Below, one piece after another: positions 25,837 to 39,476 of a stretch of 64,000 nt of DNA (its first letter is position 1; each line of letters opens with the position of its first letter). The translations under genes and the position numbers were made by a program. The DNA is taken from assembly GCA_963966185.1 (NCBI GenBank), contig CAWZYM010000129.1:248001-312000 (forward strand). The letters are read 5' to 3'. Source of the stretch: Rhabditoides inermis (taxonomy: Eukaryota > Nematoda > Chromadorea > Rhabditida > Rhabditidae). Under the pieces are notes generated by a model. The model saw nothing but the letters and a program-made list of their open reading frames with translations. It searched no databases and was not told where the DNA came from.

Positions 25837-27635
25837 CTAAAAATGCTCATAGCTCATTGGTCGGGCACTTTTCGAGAAAACACATTGTAGTATGCAGTTT
25901 GACTCAACTTCCCAAACGCGACGGTCGAGAGAAGATGGCCGGGCATATTTGTTGGAACGATTATGGTAAAGAAAAAGACGGTTAGAGCAGTTCATTTTCC
26001 TGTTCTCAAAAATAGCCCATAGCTCATTGGTCGGGCACTTCTCGAGAAAACACATTGTAGTATGCAGTTTGACTCGATCTCCCAAACGCGACGGTCGAGA
26101 GAAGATGGCCGGGCATATTTGTTGGAACGACTATGGTAAAGAAAAAGACGGTTAGAGCAGTTCAATTTCATGTTCTCCAAAAATGCCCTTAGCTCATTGG
26201 TCAGGCACTTCTCGAGAAAACACATTGTAGTATGCAGTTTGACTCGATCTCCCAAACGCGACGGTCGAGAGAAGATGGCCGGGCATATTTGTTAGAACGA
26301 CTATGGTAAAGAAAAAGACAGTTAGAGCAGTTCATTTTCATGTTCTGCAAAAATGCCCTTAGCTCATTGGTCAGGCACTTCTCGAGAAAACACATTGTAG
26401 TATGCAGTTTGACTCGATCTCCCAAACGCGACGGTCGAGAGAAGATGGCCGGGCATATTTGTTAGAACGACTATGGTAAAGAAAAAGACAGTTAGAGCAG
26501 TTTATTTTTATGTTTTCTAAAAATTCTCATAGTTCATTGGTCGGGCACTTCTCGAGAAAACACATTGTAGTATGCAGTTTGACTCGACCTCCCAAACGCG
26601 ACGGTCGAGAGAAGATGGCCGGGCCTTTTTGTTAGAACGACTGTGGTAAAGAAAAAGACGGTTAGAGCAGTTCATTTTTATGTTTTCTAAACATTCTCAT
26701 AGCTCATTGGTCGGGCACTTTTCGAGAAAACACATTGTAGTATGCAGTTTGACTCGATCTCCCAAACGCGACGGTCGAGAGAAGATGGCCGGGCCTTTTT
26801 GTTAGAACGACTGTGGTAAAGAAAAAGACGGTTAGCGTTAGAGCAGTTCATTTTTATGTTTTCTAAAAATTCTCATAGCTCATTGGTCGGGCACTTCTCG
26901 AGAAAACACATTGTAGTATGCAGTTTGACTCGATCTCCCAAACGCGACGGTCGAGAGAAGATGGCCGGGCATATTTGTTAGAACGACTGTGGTAAAGAGA
27001 AAGACGGTTAGAGCAGTTTGTTTTTCTGTTCTTTGAAAATGCCCATAGCTCATTGGTCGGGCACTTCTCGAGAAAACACATTGTAGTATACAGTATGACT
27101 CGATCTCCCAAACGCGACGGTCGAGAGAATGTGGCCGGGCATATTTGTTAGAACGACTATGGTAAAAAAAGACGGTTAGAGCAGTTCATTTTTCTGTTCT
27201 CTAAAAATGCCCATAGCTCATTGGTCGGGCACTTCTCGAGAAAACACATTGTAGTATGCAGTTTGACTCAACTTCCCAAACGCGACGGTCGAGAGAAGAT
27301 GGCCGGGCATATTTGTTGGAACGACCATGGTAAAGAAAAAGACGGTTAGAGCAGTTCATTTTCCTGTTCTCAAAAATAGCCCATAGCTCATTGGTCGGGC
27401 ACTTCTCGAAAAAACACATTGTAGTATGCAGTTTGACTCGATCTCCCAAACGCGACGGTCGAGAGAAGATGGCCGGGCATATTTGTTGGAACGACTATGG
27501 TAAAAAAAAGACGGTTAGAGCAGTTCAATTTCATGTTCTCCAAAAATGCCCTTAGCTCATTGGTCAGGCACTTCTCGAGAAAACACATTGTAGTATGCAG
27601 TTTCACTCGATCTCCCAAACGCGACGGTCGAGAGA
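25837..27635 (+). repeat. First copy of a 1.8-kb block repeated 10,384 bp away
   Basis: This block recurs at about 36221-38015: 25992, 26201, 26863, 27201 and 27388 match 36376, 36585, 37247, 37585 and 37772. Even the rare variant cgaaaaaacacattg (near 27408 and 37792) is shared. The match ends where the next monomers differ (agaagatgg against agaatgtgg). Confidence 0.88.
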
Positions 27636-29560
27636 AGATGGCCGGGCATATTTGTTAGAACGACTATGGTAAAGAAAAAGACAGTTAGAGCAGTTCATTT
27701 CCATGTTCTCCAAAAATGCCCTTAGCTCATTGGTCAGGCACTTCTTGAGAAAACACATTGTAGTATGCAGTTTGACTCGATCTCCCAAACGCGACGGTCG
27801 AGAGAAGATGGCCGGGCATATTTGTTAGAACGACTATGGTAAAGAAAAAGACAGTTAGAGCAGTTCATTTTCATGTTCTCCAAAAATGCCCTTAGCTCAT
27901 TGGTCAGGCACTTCTCGAGAAAACACATTGTAGTATGCAGTTTCACTCGATCTCCCAAACGCGACGGTCGAGAGAAGATGGCCGGGCATATTTGTTAGAA
28001 CGACTATGGTAAAGAAAAAGACAGTTAGAGCAGTTCATTTCCATGTTCTCCAAAAATGCCCTTAGCTCATTGGTCAGGCACTTCTCGAGAAAACACATTG
28101 TAGTATGCAGTTTCACTCGATCTCCCAAACGCGACGGTCGAGAGAAGATGGCCGGGCATATTTGTTAGAACGACTATGGTAAAGAAAAAGACAGTTAGAG
28201 CAGTTCATTTCCATGTTCTCCAAAAATGCCCTTAGCTCATTGGTCAGGCACTTCTCGAGAAAACACATTGTAGTATGCAGTTTGACTCGATCTCCCAAAC
28301 GCGACGGTCGAGAGAAGATGGCCGGGCATATTTGTTAGAACGACTATGGTAAAGAAAAAGACAGTTAGAGCAGTTCATTTCCATGTTCTCCAAAAATGCC
28401 CTTAGCTCATTGGTCAGGCACTTCTCGAGAAAACACATTGTAGTATGCAGTTTGACTCGATCTCCCAAACGCGACGGTCGAGAGAAGATGGCCGGGCATA
28501 TTTGTTAGAACGACCATGGTAAAGAAAAAGACGGTTAGAGCAGTTCATTTTCCTGTTTTCAAAAATAGCCCATAGCTCATTGGTCGGGCACTTCTCGAGA
28601 AAACACATTGTAGTATGCAGTTTGACTCGATCTCCCAAACGCGACGGTCGAGAGAAGATGGCCGGGCATATTTGTTGGAACGACTATGGTAAAAAAGACG
28701 GTTAGAGCAGTTCAATTTCATGTTCTCCAAAAATGCCCTTAGCTCATTGGTCAGGCACTTCTCGAGAAAACACATTGTAGTATGCAGTTTGACTCGATCT
28801 CCCAAACGCGACGGTCGAGAGAAGATGGCCGGGCATATTTGTTAGAACGACTATGGTAAAGAAAAAGACAGTTAGAGCAGTTCATTTCCATGTTCTCCAA
28901 AAATGCCCTTAGCTCATTGGTCAGGCACTTCTCGAGAAAATACATTGTAGTATGCAGTTTGACTCGATCTCCCAAACGCGACGGTCGAGAGAAGATGGCC
29001 GGGCCTTTTTGTTAGAACGACTGTGGTAAAGAAAAAGACGGTTAGAGCAGTTCATTTTTATGTTTTCTAAACATTCTCATAGCTCATTGGTCGGGCACTT
29101 CTCGAGAAAACACATTGTAGTATGCAGTTTGACTCGATCTCCCAAACGCGACGGTCGAGAGAAGATGGCCGGGCATATTTGTTAGAACGACTGTGGTAAA
29201 GAGAAAGACGGTTAGAGCAGTTTGTTTTTCTGTTCTTTGAAAATGCCCATAGCTCATTGGTCGGGCACTTCTCGAGAAAACACATTGTAGTATACAGTAT
29301 GACTCGATCTCCCAAACGAGACGGTCGAGAGAATGTGGCCGGACATATTTGTTAGAACGACTATGGTAAAAAAAAGACGGTTAGAGCAGTTCATTTTTCT
29401 GTTCTCTAAAAATGCCCATAGCTCATTGGTCGGGCACTTTTCGAGAAAACACATTGTAGTATGCAGTTTGACTCAACTTCCCAAACGCGACGGTCGAGAG
29501 AAGATGGCCGGGCATATTTGTTGGAACGACTATGGTAAAGAAAAAGACGGTTAGAGTAGT

Positions 29561-32500
29561 TCATTTTCCTGTTCTCAAAAATAGCCCATAGCTCATTGGT
29601 CGGGCACTTCTCGAGAAAACACATTGTAGTATGCAGTTTGACTCGATCTCCCAAACGCGACTGTCGAGAGAAGATGGCCGGGCATATTTGTTGGAACGAC
29701 TATGGTAAAGAAAAAGACGGTTAGAGCAGTTCAATTTCATGTTCTCCAAAAATGCCCTTAGCTCATTGGCCAGGCACTTCTCGAGAAAACACATTGTAGT
29801 ATGCAGTTTGACTCGATCTCCCAAACGCGACGGTCGAGAGAAGATGGCCGGGCATATTTGTTAGAACGACTATGGTAAAGAAAAAGACAGTTAGAGCAGT
29901 TCATTTCCATGTTCTGCAAAAATGCCCTTAGCTCATTGGTCAGGCACTTCTCGAGAAAACACATTGTAGTATGCAGTTTGACTCGATCTCCCAAACGCGA
30001 CGGTCGAGAGAAGATGGCCGGGCATATTTGTTAGAACGACTATGGTAAAGAAAAAGACAGTTAGAGCAGTTCATTTTCATGTTCTCCAAAAATGCCCTTA
30101 GCTCATTGGTCAGGCACCTCTCGAGAAAACACATTGTAGTATGCAGTTTGACTCGATCTCCCAAACGCCAAACGCGACGGTCGAGAGAAGATGGCCGGGC
30201 CTTTTTGTTAGAACGACTGTGGTAAAGAAAAAGACGGTTAGAGCAGTTCATTTTTATGTTTTCTAAACATTCTCATAGCTCATTGGTCGGGCACTTCTCG
30301 AGAAAACACATTGTAGTATGCAGTTTGACTCGATCTCCCAAACGCGACGGTCGAGAGAATGTGGCCGGGCATATTTGTTAGAACGACTATGGTAAAAAAA
30401 GACGGTTAGAGCAGTTCATTTTTCTGTTCTCTAAAAATGCCCATAGCTCATTGGTCGGGCACTTCTCGAGAAAACACATTGTAGTATGCAGTTTGACTCA
30501 ACTTCCCAAACGCGACGGTCGAGAGAAGATGGCCGGGCATATTTGTTGGAACGACCATGGTAAAGAAAAAGACGGTTAGAGCAGTTCATTTTCCTGTTCT
30601 CAAAAATAGCCCATAGCTCATTGGTCGGGCACTTCTCGAGAAAACACATTGTAGTATGCAGTTTGACTCGATCTCCCAAACGCGACGGTCGAGAGAAGAT
30701 GGCCGGGCATATTTGTTGGAACGACTATGGTAAAAAAAAAGACGGTTAGAGCAGTTCAATTTCATGTTCTCCAAAAATGCCCTTAGCTCATTGGTCAGGC
30801 ACTTCTCGAGAAAACACATTGTAGTATGCAGTTTGACTCGATCTCCCAAACGCGACGGTCGAGAGAAGATGGCCGGGCATATTTGTTAGAACGACTATGG
30901 TAAAGAAAAAGACAGTTAGAGCAGTTCATTTCCATGTTCTCCAAAAATGCCCTTAGCTCATTGGTCAGGCACTTCTCGAGAAAACACATTGTAGTATGCA
31001 GTTTGACTCGATCTCCCAAACGCGACGGTCGAGAGAAGATGGCCGGGCCTTTTTGTTAGAACGACTGTGGTAAAGAAAAAGACGGTTAGAGCAGTTCATT
31101 TTTATGTTTTCTAAACATTCTCATAGCTCATTGGTCGGGCACTTCTCGAGAAAACACATTGTAGTATGCAGTTTGACTCGATCTCCCAAACGCGACGGTC
31201 GAGAGAAGATGGCCGGGCATATTTGTTAGAACGACTATGGTAAAGAAAAAGACAGTTAGAGCAGTTCATTTCCATGTTCTCCAAAAATGCCCTTAGCTCA
31301 TTGGTCAGGCACTTCTCGAGAAAATACATTGTAGTATGCAGTTTGACTCGATCTCCCAAACGCGACGGTCGAGAGAAGATGGCCGGGCCTTTTTGTTAGA
31401 ACGACTGTGGTAAAGAAAAAGACGGTTAGAGCAGTTCATTTTTATGTTTTCTAAACATTCTCATAGCTCATTGGTCGGGCACTTCTCGAGAAAACACATT
31501 GTAGTATGCAGTTTGACTCGATCTCCCAAACGCGACGGTCGAGAGAAGATGGCCGGGCATATCTGTTAGAACGACTGTGGTAAAGAGAAAGACGGTTAGA
31601 GCAGTTTGTTTTTCTGTTCTTTGAAAATGCCCATAGCTCATTGGTCGGGCACTTTTCGAGAAAACACATTGTAGTATGCAGTTTGACTCAACTTCCCAAA
31701 CGCGACGGTCGAGAGAAGATGGCCGGGCATATTTGTTGGAACGACTATGGTAAAGAAAAAGACGGTTAGAGCAGTTCATTTTCCTGTTCTCAAAAATAGC
31801 CCATAGCTCATTGGTCGGGCACTTCTCGAGAAAACACATTGTAGTATGCAGTTTGACTCGATCTCCCAAACGCGACGGTCGAGAGAAGATGGCCGGGCAT
31901 ATTTGTTGGAACGACTATGGTAAAGAAAAAGACGGTTAGAGCAGTTCAATTTCATGTTCTCCAAAAATGCCCTTAGCTCATTGGCCAGGCACTTCTCGAG
32001 AAAACACATTGTAGTATGCAGTTTGACTCGATCTCCCAAACGCGACGGTCGAGAGAAGATGGCCGGGCATATTTGTTAGAACGACTATGGTAAAGAAAAA
32101 GACAGTTAGAGCAGTTCATTTCCATGTTCTGCAAAAATGCCCTTAGCTCATTGGTCAGGCACTTCTCGAGAAAACACATTGTAGTATGCAGTTTGACTCG
32201 ATCTCCCAAACGCGACGGTCGAGAGAAGATGGCCGGGCATATTTGTTAGAACGACTATGGTAAAGAAAAAGACAGTTAGAGCAGTTCATTTTCATGTTCT
32301 CCAAAAATGCCCTTAGCTCATTGGTCAGGCACTTCTCGAGAAAACACATTGTAGTATGCAGTTTGACTCGATCTCCCAAACGCCAAACGCGACGGTCGAG
32401 AGAAGATGGCCGGGCCTTTTTGTTAGAACGACTGTGGTAAAGAAAAAGACGGTTAGAGCAGTTCATTTTTATGTTTTCTAAACATTCTCATAGCTCATTG

Positions 32501-35080
32501 GTCAGGCACTTCTCGAGAAAACACATTGTAGTATGCAGTTTGACTCGATCTCCCAAACGCGACGGTCGAGAGAAGATGGCCGGGCCTTTTTGTTAGAACG
32601 ACTGTGGTAAAGAAAAAGACGGTTAGAGCAGTTCATTTTTATGTTTTCTAAACATTCTCATAGCTCATTGGTCGGGCACTTCTCGAGAAAACACATTGTA
32701 GTATGCAGTTTGACTCGATCTCCCAAACGCGACGGTCGAGAGAAGATGGCCGGGCATATTTGTTAGAACGACTATGGTAAAGAAAAAGACAGTTAGAGCA
32801 GTTCATTTCCATGTTCTGCAAAAATGCCCTTAGCTCATTGGTCAGGCACTTCTCGAGAAAACACATTGTAGTATGCAGTTTGACTCGATCTCCCAAACGC
32901 GACGGTCGAGAGAAGATGGCCGGGCATATTTGTTAGAACGACTATGGTAAAGAAAAAGACAGTTAGAGCAGTTCATTTTCATGTTCTCCAAAAATGCCCT
33001 TAGCTCATTGGTCAGGCACTTCTCGAGAAAACACATTGTAGTATGCAGTTTGACTCGATCTCCCAAACGCCAAACGCGACGGTCGAGAGAAGATGGCCGG
33101 GCCTTTTTGTTAGAACGACTGTGGTAAAGAAAAAGACGGTTAGAGCAGTTCATTTTTATGTTTTCTAAACATTCTCATAGCTCATTGGTCGGGCACTTCT
33201 CGAGAAAACACATTGTAGTATGCAGTTTGACTCGATCTCCCAAACGCGACGGTCGAGAGAATGTGGCCGGGCATATTTGTTAGAACGACTATGGTAAAAA
33301 AAGACGGTTAGAGCAGTTCATTTTTCTGTTCTCTAAAAATGCCCATAGCTCATTGGTCGGGCACTTCTCGAGAAAACACATTGTAGTATGCAGTTTGACT
33401 CAACTTCCCAAACGCGACGGTCGAGAGAAGATGGCCGGGCATATTTGTTGGAACGACCATGGTAAAGAAAAAGACGGTTAGAGCAGTTCATTTTCCTGTT
33501 CTCAAAAATAGCCCATAGCTCATTGGTCGGGCACTTCTCGAGAAAACACATTGTAGTATGCAGTTTGACTCGATCTCCCAAACGCGACGGTCGAGAGAAG
33601 ATGGCCGGGCATATTTGTTGGAACGACTATGGTAAAAAAAGACGGTTAGAGCAGTTCAATTTCATGTTCTCCAAAAATGCCCTTAGCTCATTGGTCAGGC
33701 ACTTCTCGAGAAAACACATTGTAGTATGCAGTTTGACTCGATCTCCCAAACGCGACGGTCGAGAGAAGATGGCCGGGCATATTTGTTAGAACGACTATGG
33801 TAAAGAAAAAGACAGTTAGAGCAGTTCATTTCCATGTTCTCCAAAAATGCCCTTAGCTCATTGGTCAGGCACTTCTCGAGAAAACACATTGTAGTATGCA
33901 GTTTGACTCGATCTCCCAAACGCGACGGTCGAGAGAAGATGGCCGGGCCTTTTTGTTAGAACGACTGTGGTAAAGAAAAAGACGGTTAGAGCAGTTCATT
34001 TTTATGTTTTCTAAACATTCTCATAGCTCATTGGTCGGGCACTTCTCGAGAAAACACATTGTAGTATGCAGTTTGACTCGATCTCCCAAACGCGACGGTC
34101 GAGAGAAGATGGCCGGGCATATTTGTTAGAACGACTGTGGTAAAGAGAAAGACGGTTAGAGCAGTTTGTTTTTCTGTTCTTTGAAAATGCCCATAGCTCA
34201 TTGGTCGGGCACTTCTCGAGAAAACACATTGTAGTATGCAGTTTGACTCAACTTCCCAAACGCGACGGTCGAGAGAAGATGGCCGGGCATATTTGTTGGA
34301 ACGACTATGGTAAAGAAAAAGACGGTTAGAGCAGTTCATTTTCCTGTTCTCAAAAATAGCCCATAGCTCATTGGTCGGGCACTTCTCGAGAAAACACATT
34401 GTAGTATGCAGTTTGACTCGATCTCCCAAACGCGACGGTCGAGAGAAGATGGCCGGGCATATTTGTTGGAACGACTATGGTAAAGAAAAAGACGGTTAGA
34501 GCAGTTCAATTTCATGTTCTCCAAAAATGCCCTTAGCTCATTGGCCAGGCACTTCTCGAGAAAACACATTGTAGTATGCAGTTTGACTCGATCTCCCAAA
34601 CGCGACGGTCGAGAGAAGATGGCCGGGCATATTTGTTAGAACGACTATGGTAAAGAAAAAGACAGTTAGAGCAGTTCATTTCCATGTTCTGCAAAAATGC
34701 CCTTAGCTCATTGGTCAGGCACTTCTCGAGAAAACACATTGTAGTATGCAGTTTGACTCGATCTCCCAAACGCGACGGTCGAGAGAAGATGGCCGGGCAT
34801 ATTTGTTAGAACGACTATGGTAAAGAAAAAGACAGTTAGAGCAGTTTATTTTTTATGTTTTCTAAAAATTCTCATAGTTCATTGGTCGGGCACTTCTCGA
34901 GAAAACACATTGTAGTATGCAGTTTGACTCGATCTCCCAAACGCGACGGTCGAGAGAATGTGGCCGGGCATATTTGTTAGAACGACTATGGTAAAAAAAA
35001 AGACGGTTAGAGCAGTTCATTTTTCTGTTCTCTAAAAATGCCCATAGCTCATTGGTCGGGCACTTTTCGAGAAAACACAT
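29561..35080 (+). repeat. Interleaved higher-order units (offsets ~2,215, ~2,560, ~2,902)
   Basis: 29561 and 29758 match 31776 and 31973 (2,215 bp); 30431 matches 33333 (2,902 bp); 31468 matches 34028 (2,560 bp). Several monomers carry a 7-bp direct duplication giving cccaaacgccaaacgcgacg (near 30166, 32380, 33067 and, beyond this block, 38846), a useful tag. The different offsets mean the units were duplicated over different lengths at different times. Confidence 0.85.
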
Positions 35081-36030
35081 TGTAGTATGCAGTTTGACTC
35101 AACTTCCCAAACGCGACGGTCGAGAGAAGATGGCCGGGCATATTTGTTGGAACGACTATGGTAAAGAAAAAGACGGTTAGAGCAGTTCATTTTCCTGTTC
35201 TCAAAAATAGCCCATAGCTCATTGGTCGGGCACTTCTCGAGAAAACACATTGTAGTATGCAGTTTGACTCGATCTCCCAAACGCGACGGTCGAGAGAAGA
35301 TGGCCGGGCATATTTGTTGGAACGACTATGGTAAAGAAAAAGACGGTTAGAGCAGTTCAATTTCATGTTCTCCAAAAATGCCCTTAGCTCATTGGTCAGG
35401 CACTTCTCGAGAAAACACATTGTAGTATGCAGTTTGACTCAACTTCCCAAACGCGACGGTCGAGAGAAGATGGCCGGGCATATTTGTTGGAACGACTATG
35501 GTAAAGAAAAAGACGGTTAGAGCAGTTCATTTTCCTGTTCTCAAAAATAGCCCATAGCTCATTGGTCGGGCACTTCTCGAGAAAACACATTGTAGTATGC
35601 AGTTTGACTCGATCTCCCAAACGCGACGGTCGAGAGAAGATGGCCGGGCATATTTGTTGGAACGACTATGGTAAAGAAAAAGACGGTTAGAGCAGTTCAA
35701 TTTCATGTTCTCCAAAAATGCCCTTAGCTCATTGGCCAGGCACTTCTCGAGAAAACACATTGTAGTATGCAGTTTGACTCGATCTCCCAAACGCGACGGT
35801 CGAGAGAAGATGGCCGGGCATATTTGTTAGAACGACTATGGTAAAGAAAAAGACAGTTAGAGCAGTTCATTTCCATGTTCTGCAAAAATGCCCTTAGCTC
35901 ATTGGTCAGGCACTTCTCGAGAAAACACATTGTAGTATGCAGTTTGACTCGATCTCCCAAACGCGACGGTCGAGAGAAGATGGCCGGGCATATTTGTTAG
36001 AACGACTATGGTAAAGAAAAAGACAGTTAG
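34336..36030 (+). repeat. 1,191-bp higher-order duplication
   Basis: 34336 and 34533 recur at 35527 and 35724, an offset of 1,191 bp or seven monomers. The copies share the rare cattggccaggcac variant. Confidence 0.85.
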
Positions 36031-39000
36031 AGCAGTTTATTTTTTATGTTTTCTAAAAATTCTCATAGTTCATTGGTCGGGCACTTCTCGAGAAAACACA
36101 TTGTAGTATGCAGTTTGACTCGATCTCCCAAACGCGACGGTCGAGAGAATGTGGCCGGGCATATTTGTTAGAACGACTATGGTAAAAAAAGACGGTTAGA
36201 GCAGTTCATTTTTCTGTTCTCTAAAAATGCCCATAGCTCATTGGTCGGGCACTTTTCGAGAAAACACATTGTAGTATGCAGTTTGACTCAACTTCCCAAA
36301 CGCGACGGTCGAGAGAAGATGGCCGGGCATATTTGTTGGAACGACTATGGTAAAGAAAAAGACGGTTAGAGCAGTTCATTTTCCTGTTCTCAAAAATAGC
36401 CCATAGCTCATTGGTCGGGCACTTCTCGAGAAAACACATTGTAGTATGCAGTTTGACTCGATCTCCCAAACGCGACGGTCGAGAGAAGATGGCCGGGCAT
36501 ATTTGTTGGAACGACTATGGTAAAGAAAAAGACGGTTAGAGCAGTTCAATTTCATGTTCTCCAAAAATGCCCTTAGCTCATTGGTCAGGCACTTCTCGAG
36601 AAAACACATTGTAGTATGCAGTTTGACTCGATCTCCCAAACGCGACGGTCGAGAGAAGATGGCCGGGCATATTTGTTAGAACGACTATGGTAAAGAAAAA
36701 GACAGTTAGAGCAGTTCATTTTCATGTTCTGCAAAAATGCCCTTAGCTCATTGGTCAGGCACTTCTCGAGAAAACACATTGTAGTATGCAGTTTGACTCG
36801 ATCTCCCAAACGCGACGGTCGAGAGAAGATGGCCGGGCATATTTGTTAGAACGACTATGGTAAAGAAAAAGACAGTTAGAGCAGTTTATTTTTATGTTTT
36901 CTAAAAATTCTCATAGTTCATTGGTCGGGCACTTCTCGAGAAAACACATTGTAGTATGCAGTTTGACTCGACCTCCCAAACGCGACGGTCGAGAGAAGAT
37001 GGCCGGGCCTTTTTGTTAGAACGACTGTGGTAAAGAAAAAGACGGTTAGAGCAGTTCATTTTTATGTTTTCTAAACATTCTCATAGCTCATTGGTCGGGC
37101 ACTTTTCGAGAAAACACATTGTAGTATGCAGTTTGACTCGATCTCCCAAACGCGACGGTCGAGAGAAGATGGCCGGGCCTTTTTGTTAGAACGACTGTGG
37201 TAAAGAAAAAGACGGTTAGCGTTAGAGCAGTTCATTTTTATGTTTTCTAAAAATTCTCATAGCTCATTGGTCGGGCACTTCTCGAGAAAACACATTGTAG
37301 TATGCAGTTTGACTCGATCTCCCAAACGCGACGGTCGAGAGAAGATGGCCGGGCATATTTGTTAGAACGACTGTGGTAAAGAGAAAGACGGTTAGAGCAG
37401 TTTGTTTTTCTGTTCTTTGAAAATGCCCATAGCTCATTGGTCGGGCACTTCTCGAGAAAACACATTGTAGTATACAGTATGACTCGATCTCCCAAACGCG
37501 ACGGTCGAGAGAATGTGGCCGGGCATATTTGTTAGAACGACTATGGTAAAAGAAGACGGTTAGAGCAGTTCATTTTTCTGTTCTCTAAAAATGCCCATAG
37601 CTCATTGGTCGGGCACTTCTCGAGAAAACACATTGTAGTATGCAGTTTGACTCAACTTCCCAAACGCGACGGTCGAGAGAAGATGGCCGGGCATATTTGT
37701 TGGAACGACCATGGTAAAGAAAAAGACGGTTAGAGCAGTTCATTTTCCTGTTCTCAAAAATAGCCCATAGCTCATTGGTCGGGCACTTCTCGAAAAAACA
37801 CATTGTAGTATGCAGTTTGACTCGATCTCCCAAACGCGACGGTCGAGAGAAGATGGCCGGGCATATTTGTTGGAACGACTATGGTAAAAAAAAGACGGTT
37901 AGAGCAGTTCAATTTCATGTTCTCCAAAAATGCCCTTAGCTCATTGGTCAGGCACTTCTCGAGAAAACACATTGTAGTATGCAGTTTGACTCGATCTCCC
38001 AAACGCGACGGTCGAGAGAATGTGGCCGGGCATATTTGTTAGAACGACTATGGTAAAAAAAGACGGTTAGAGCAGTTCATTTTTCTGTTCTCTAAAAATG
38101 CCCATAGCTCATTGGTCGGGCACTTCTCGAGAAAACACATTGTAGTATGCAGTTTGACTCGATCTCCCAAACGCGACGGTCGAGAGAATGTGGCCGGGCA
38201 TATTTGTTAGAACGACTATGGTAAAAAAAGACGGTTAGAGCAGTTCATTTTTCTGTTCTCTAAAAATGCCCATAGCTCATTGGTCGGGCACTTCTCGAGA
38301 AAACACATTGTAGTATGCAGTTTGACTCAACTTCCCAAACGCGACGGTCGAGAGAAGATGGCCGGGCATATTTGTTGGAACGACCATGGTAAAGAAAAAG
38401 ACGGTTAGAGCAGTTCATTTTCCTGTTCTCAAAAATAGCCCATAGCTCATTGGTCGGGCACTTCTCGAGAAAACACATTGTAGTATGCAGTTTGACTCGA
38501 TCTCCCAAACGCGACGGTCGAGAGAAGATGGCCGGGCATATTTGTTGGAACGACTATGGTAAAAAAGACGGTTAGAGCAGTTCAATTTCATGTTCTCCAA
38601 AAATGCCCTTAGCTCATTGGTCAGGCACTTCTCGAGAAAACACATTGTAGTATGCAGTTTGACTCGATCTCCCAAACGCGACGGTCGAGAGAAGATGGCC
38701 GGGCATATTTGTTAGAACGACTATGGTAAAGAAAAAGACAGTTATAGCAGTTCATTTCCATGTTCTCCAAAAATGCCCTTAGCTCATTGGTCAGGCACTT
38801 CTCGAGAAAACACATTGTAGTATGCAGTTTGACTCGATCTCCCAAACGCCAAACGCGACGGTCGAGAGAAGATGGCCGGGCCTTTTTGTTAGAACGACTG
38901 TGGTAAAGAAAAAGACGGTTAGAGCAGTTCATTTTTATGTTTTCTAAACATTCTCATAGCTCATTGGTCGGGCACTTCTCGAGAAAACACATTGTAGTAT

Positions 39001-39476
39001 GCAGTTTGACTCGATCTCCCAAACGCGACGGTCGAGAGAAGATGGCCGGGCATATTTGTTAGAACGACTATGGTAAAGAAAAAGACAGTTAGAGCAGTTC
39101 ATTTTCATGTTCTCCAAAAATGCCCTTAGCTCATTGGTCAGGCACTTCTCGAGAAAACACATTGTAGTATGCAGTTTGACTCGATCTCCCAAACGCGACG
39201 GTCGAGAGAAGATGGCCGGGCATATTTGTTGGAACGACTATGGTAAAGAAAAAGACGGTTAGAGCAGTTCATTTTTATGTTTTCTAAACATTCTCATAGC
39301 TCATTGGTCGGGCACTTCTCGAGAAAACACATTGTAGTATGCAGTTTGACTCGATCTCCCAAACGCGACGGTCGAGAGAAGATGGCCGGGCCTTTTTGTT
39401 AGAACGACTGTGGTAAAGAAAAAGACGGTTAGCGTTAGAGCAGTTCATTTTTATGTTTTCTAAAAATTCTCATAGC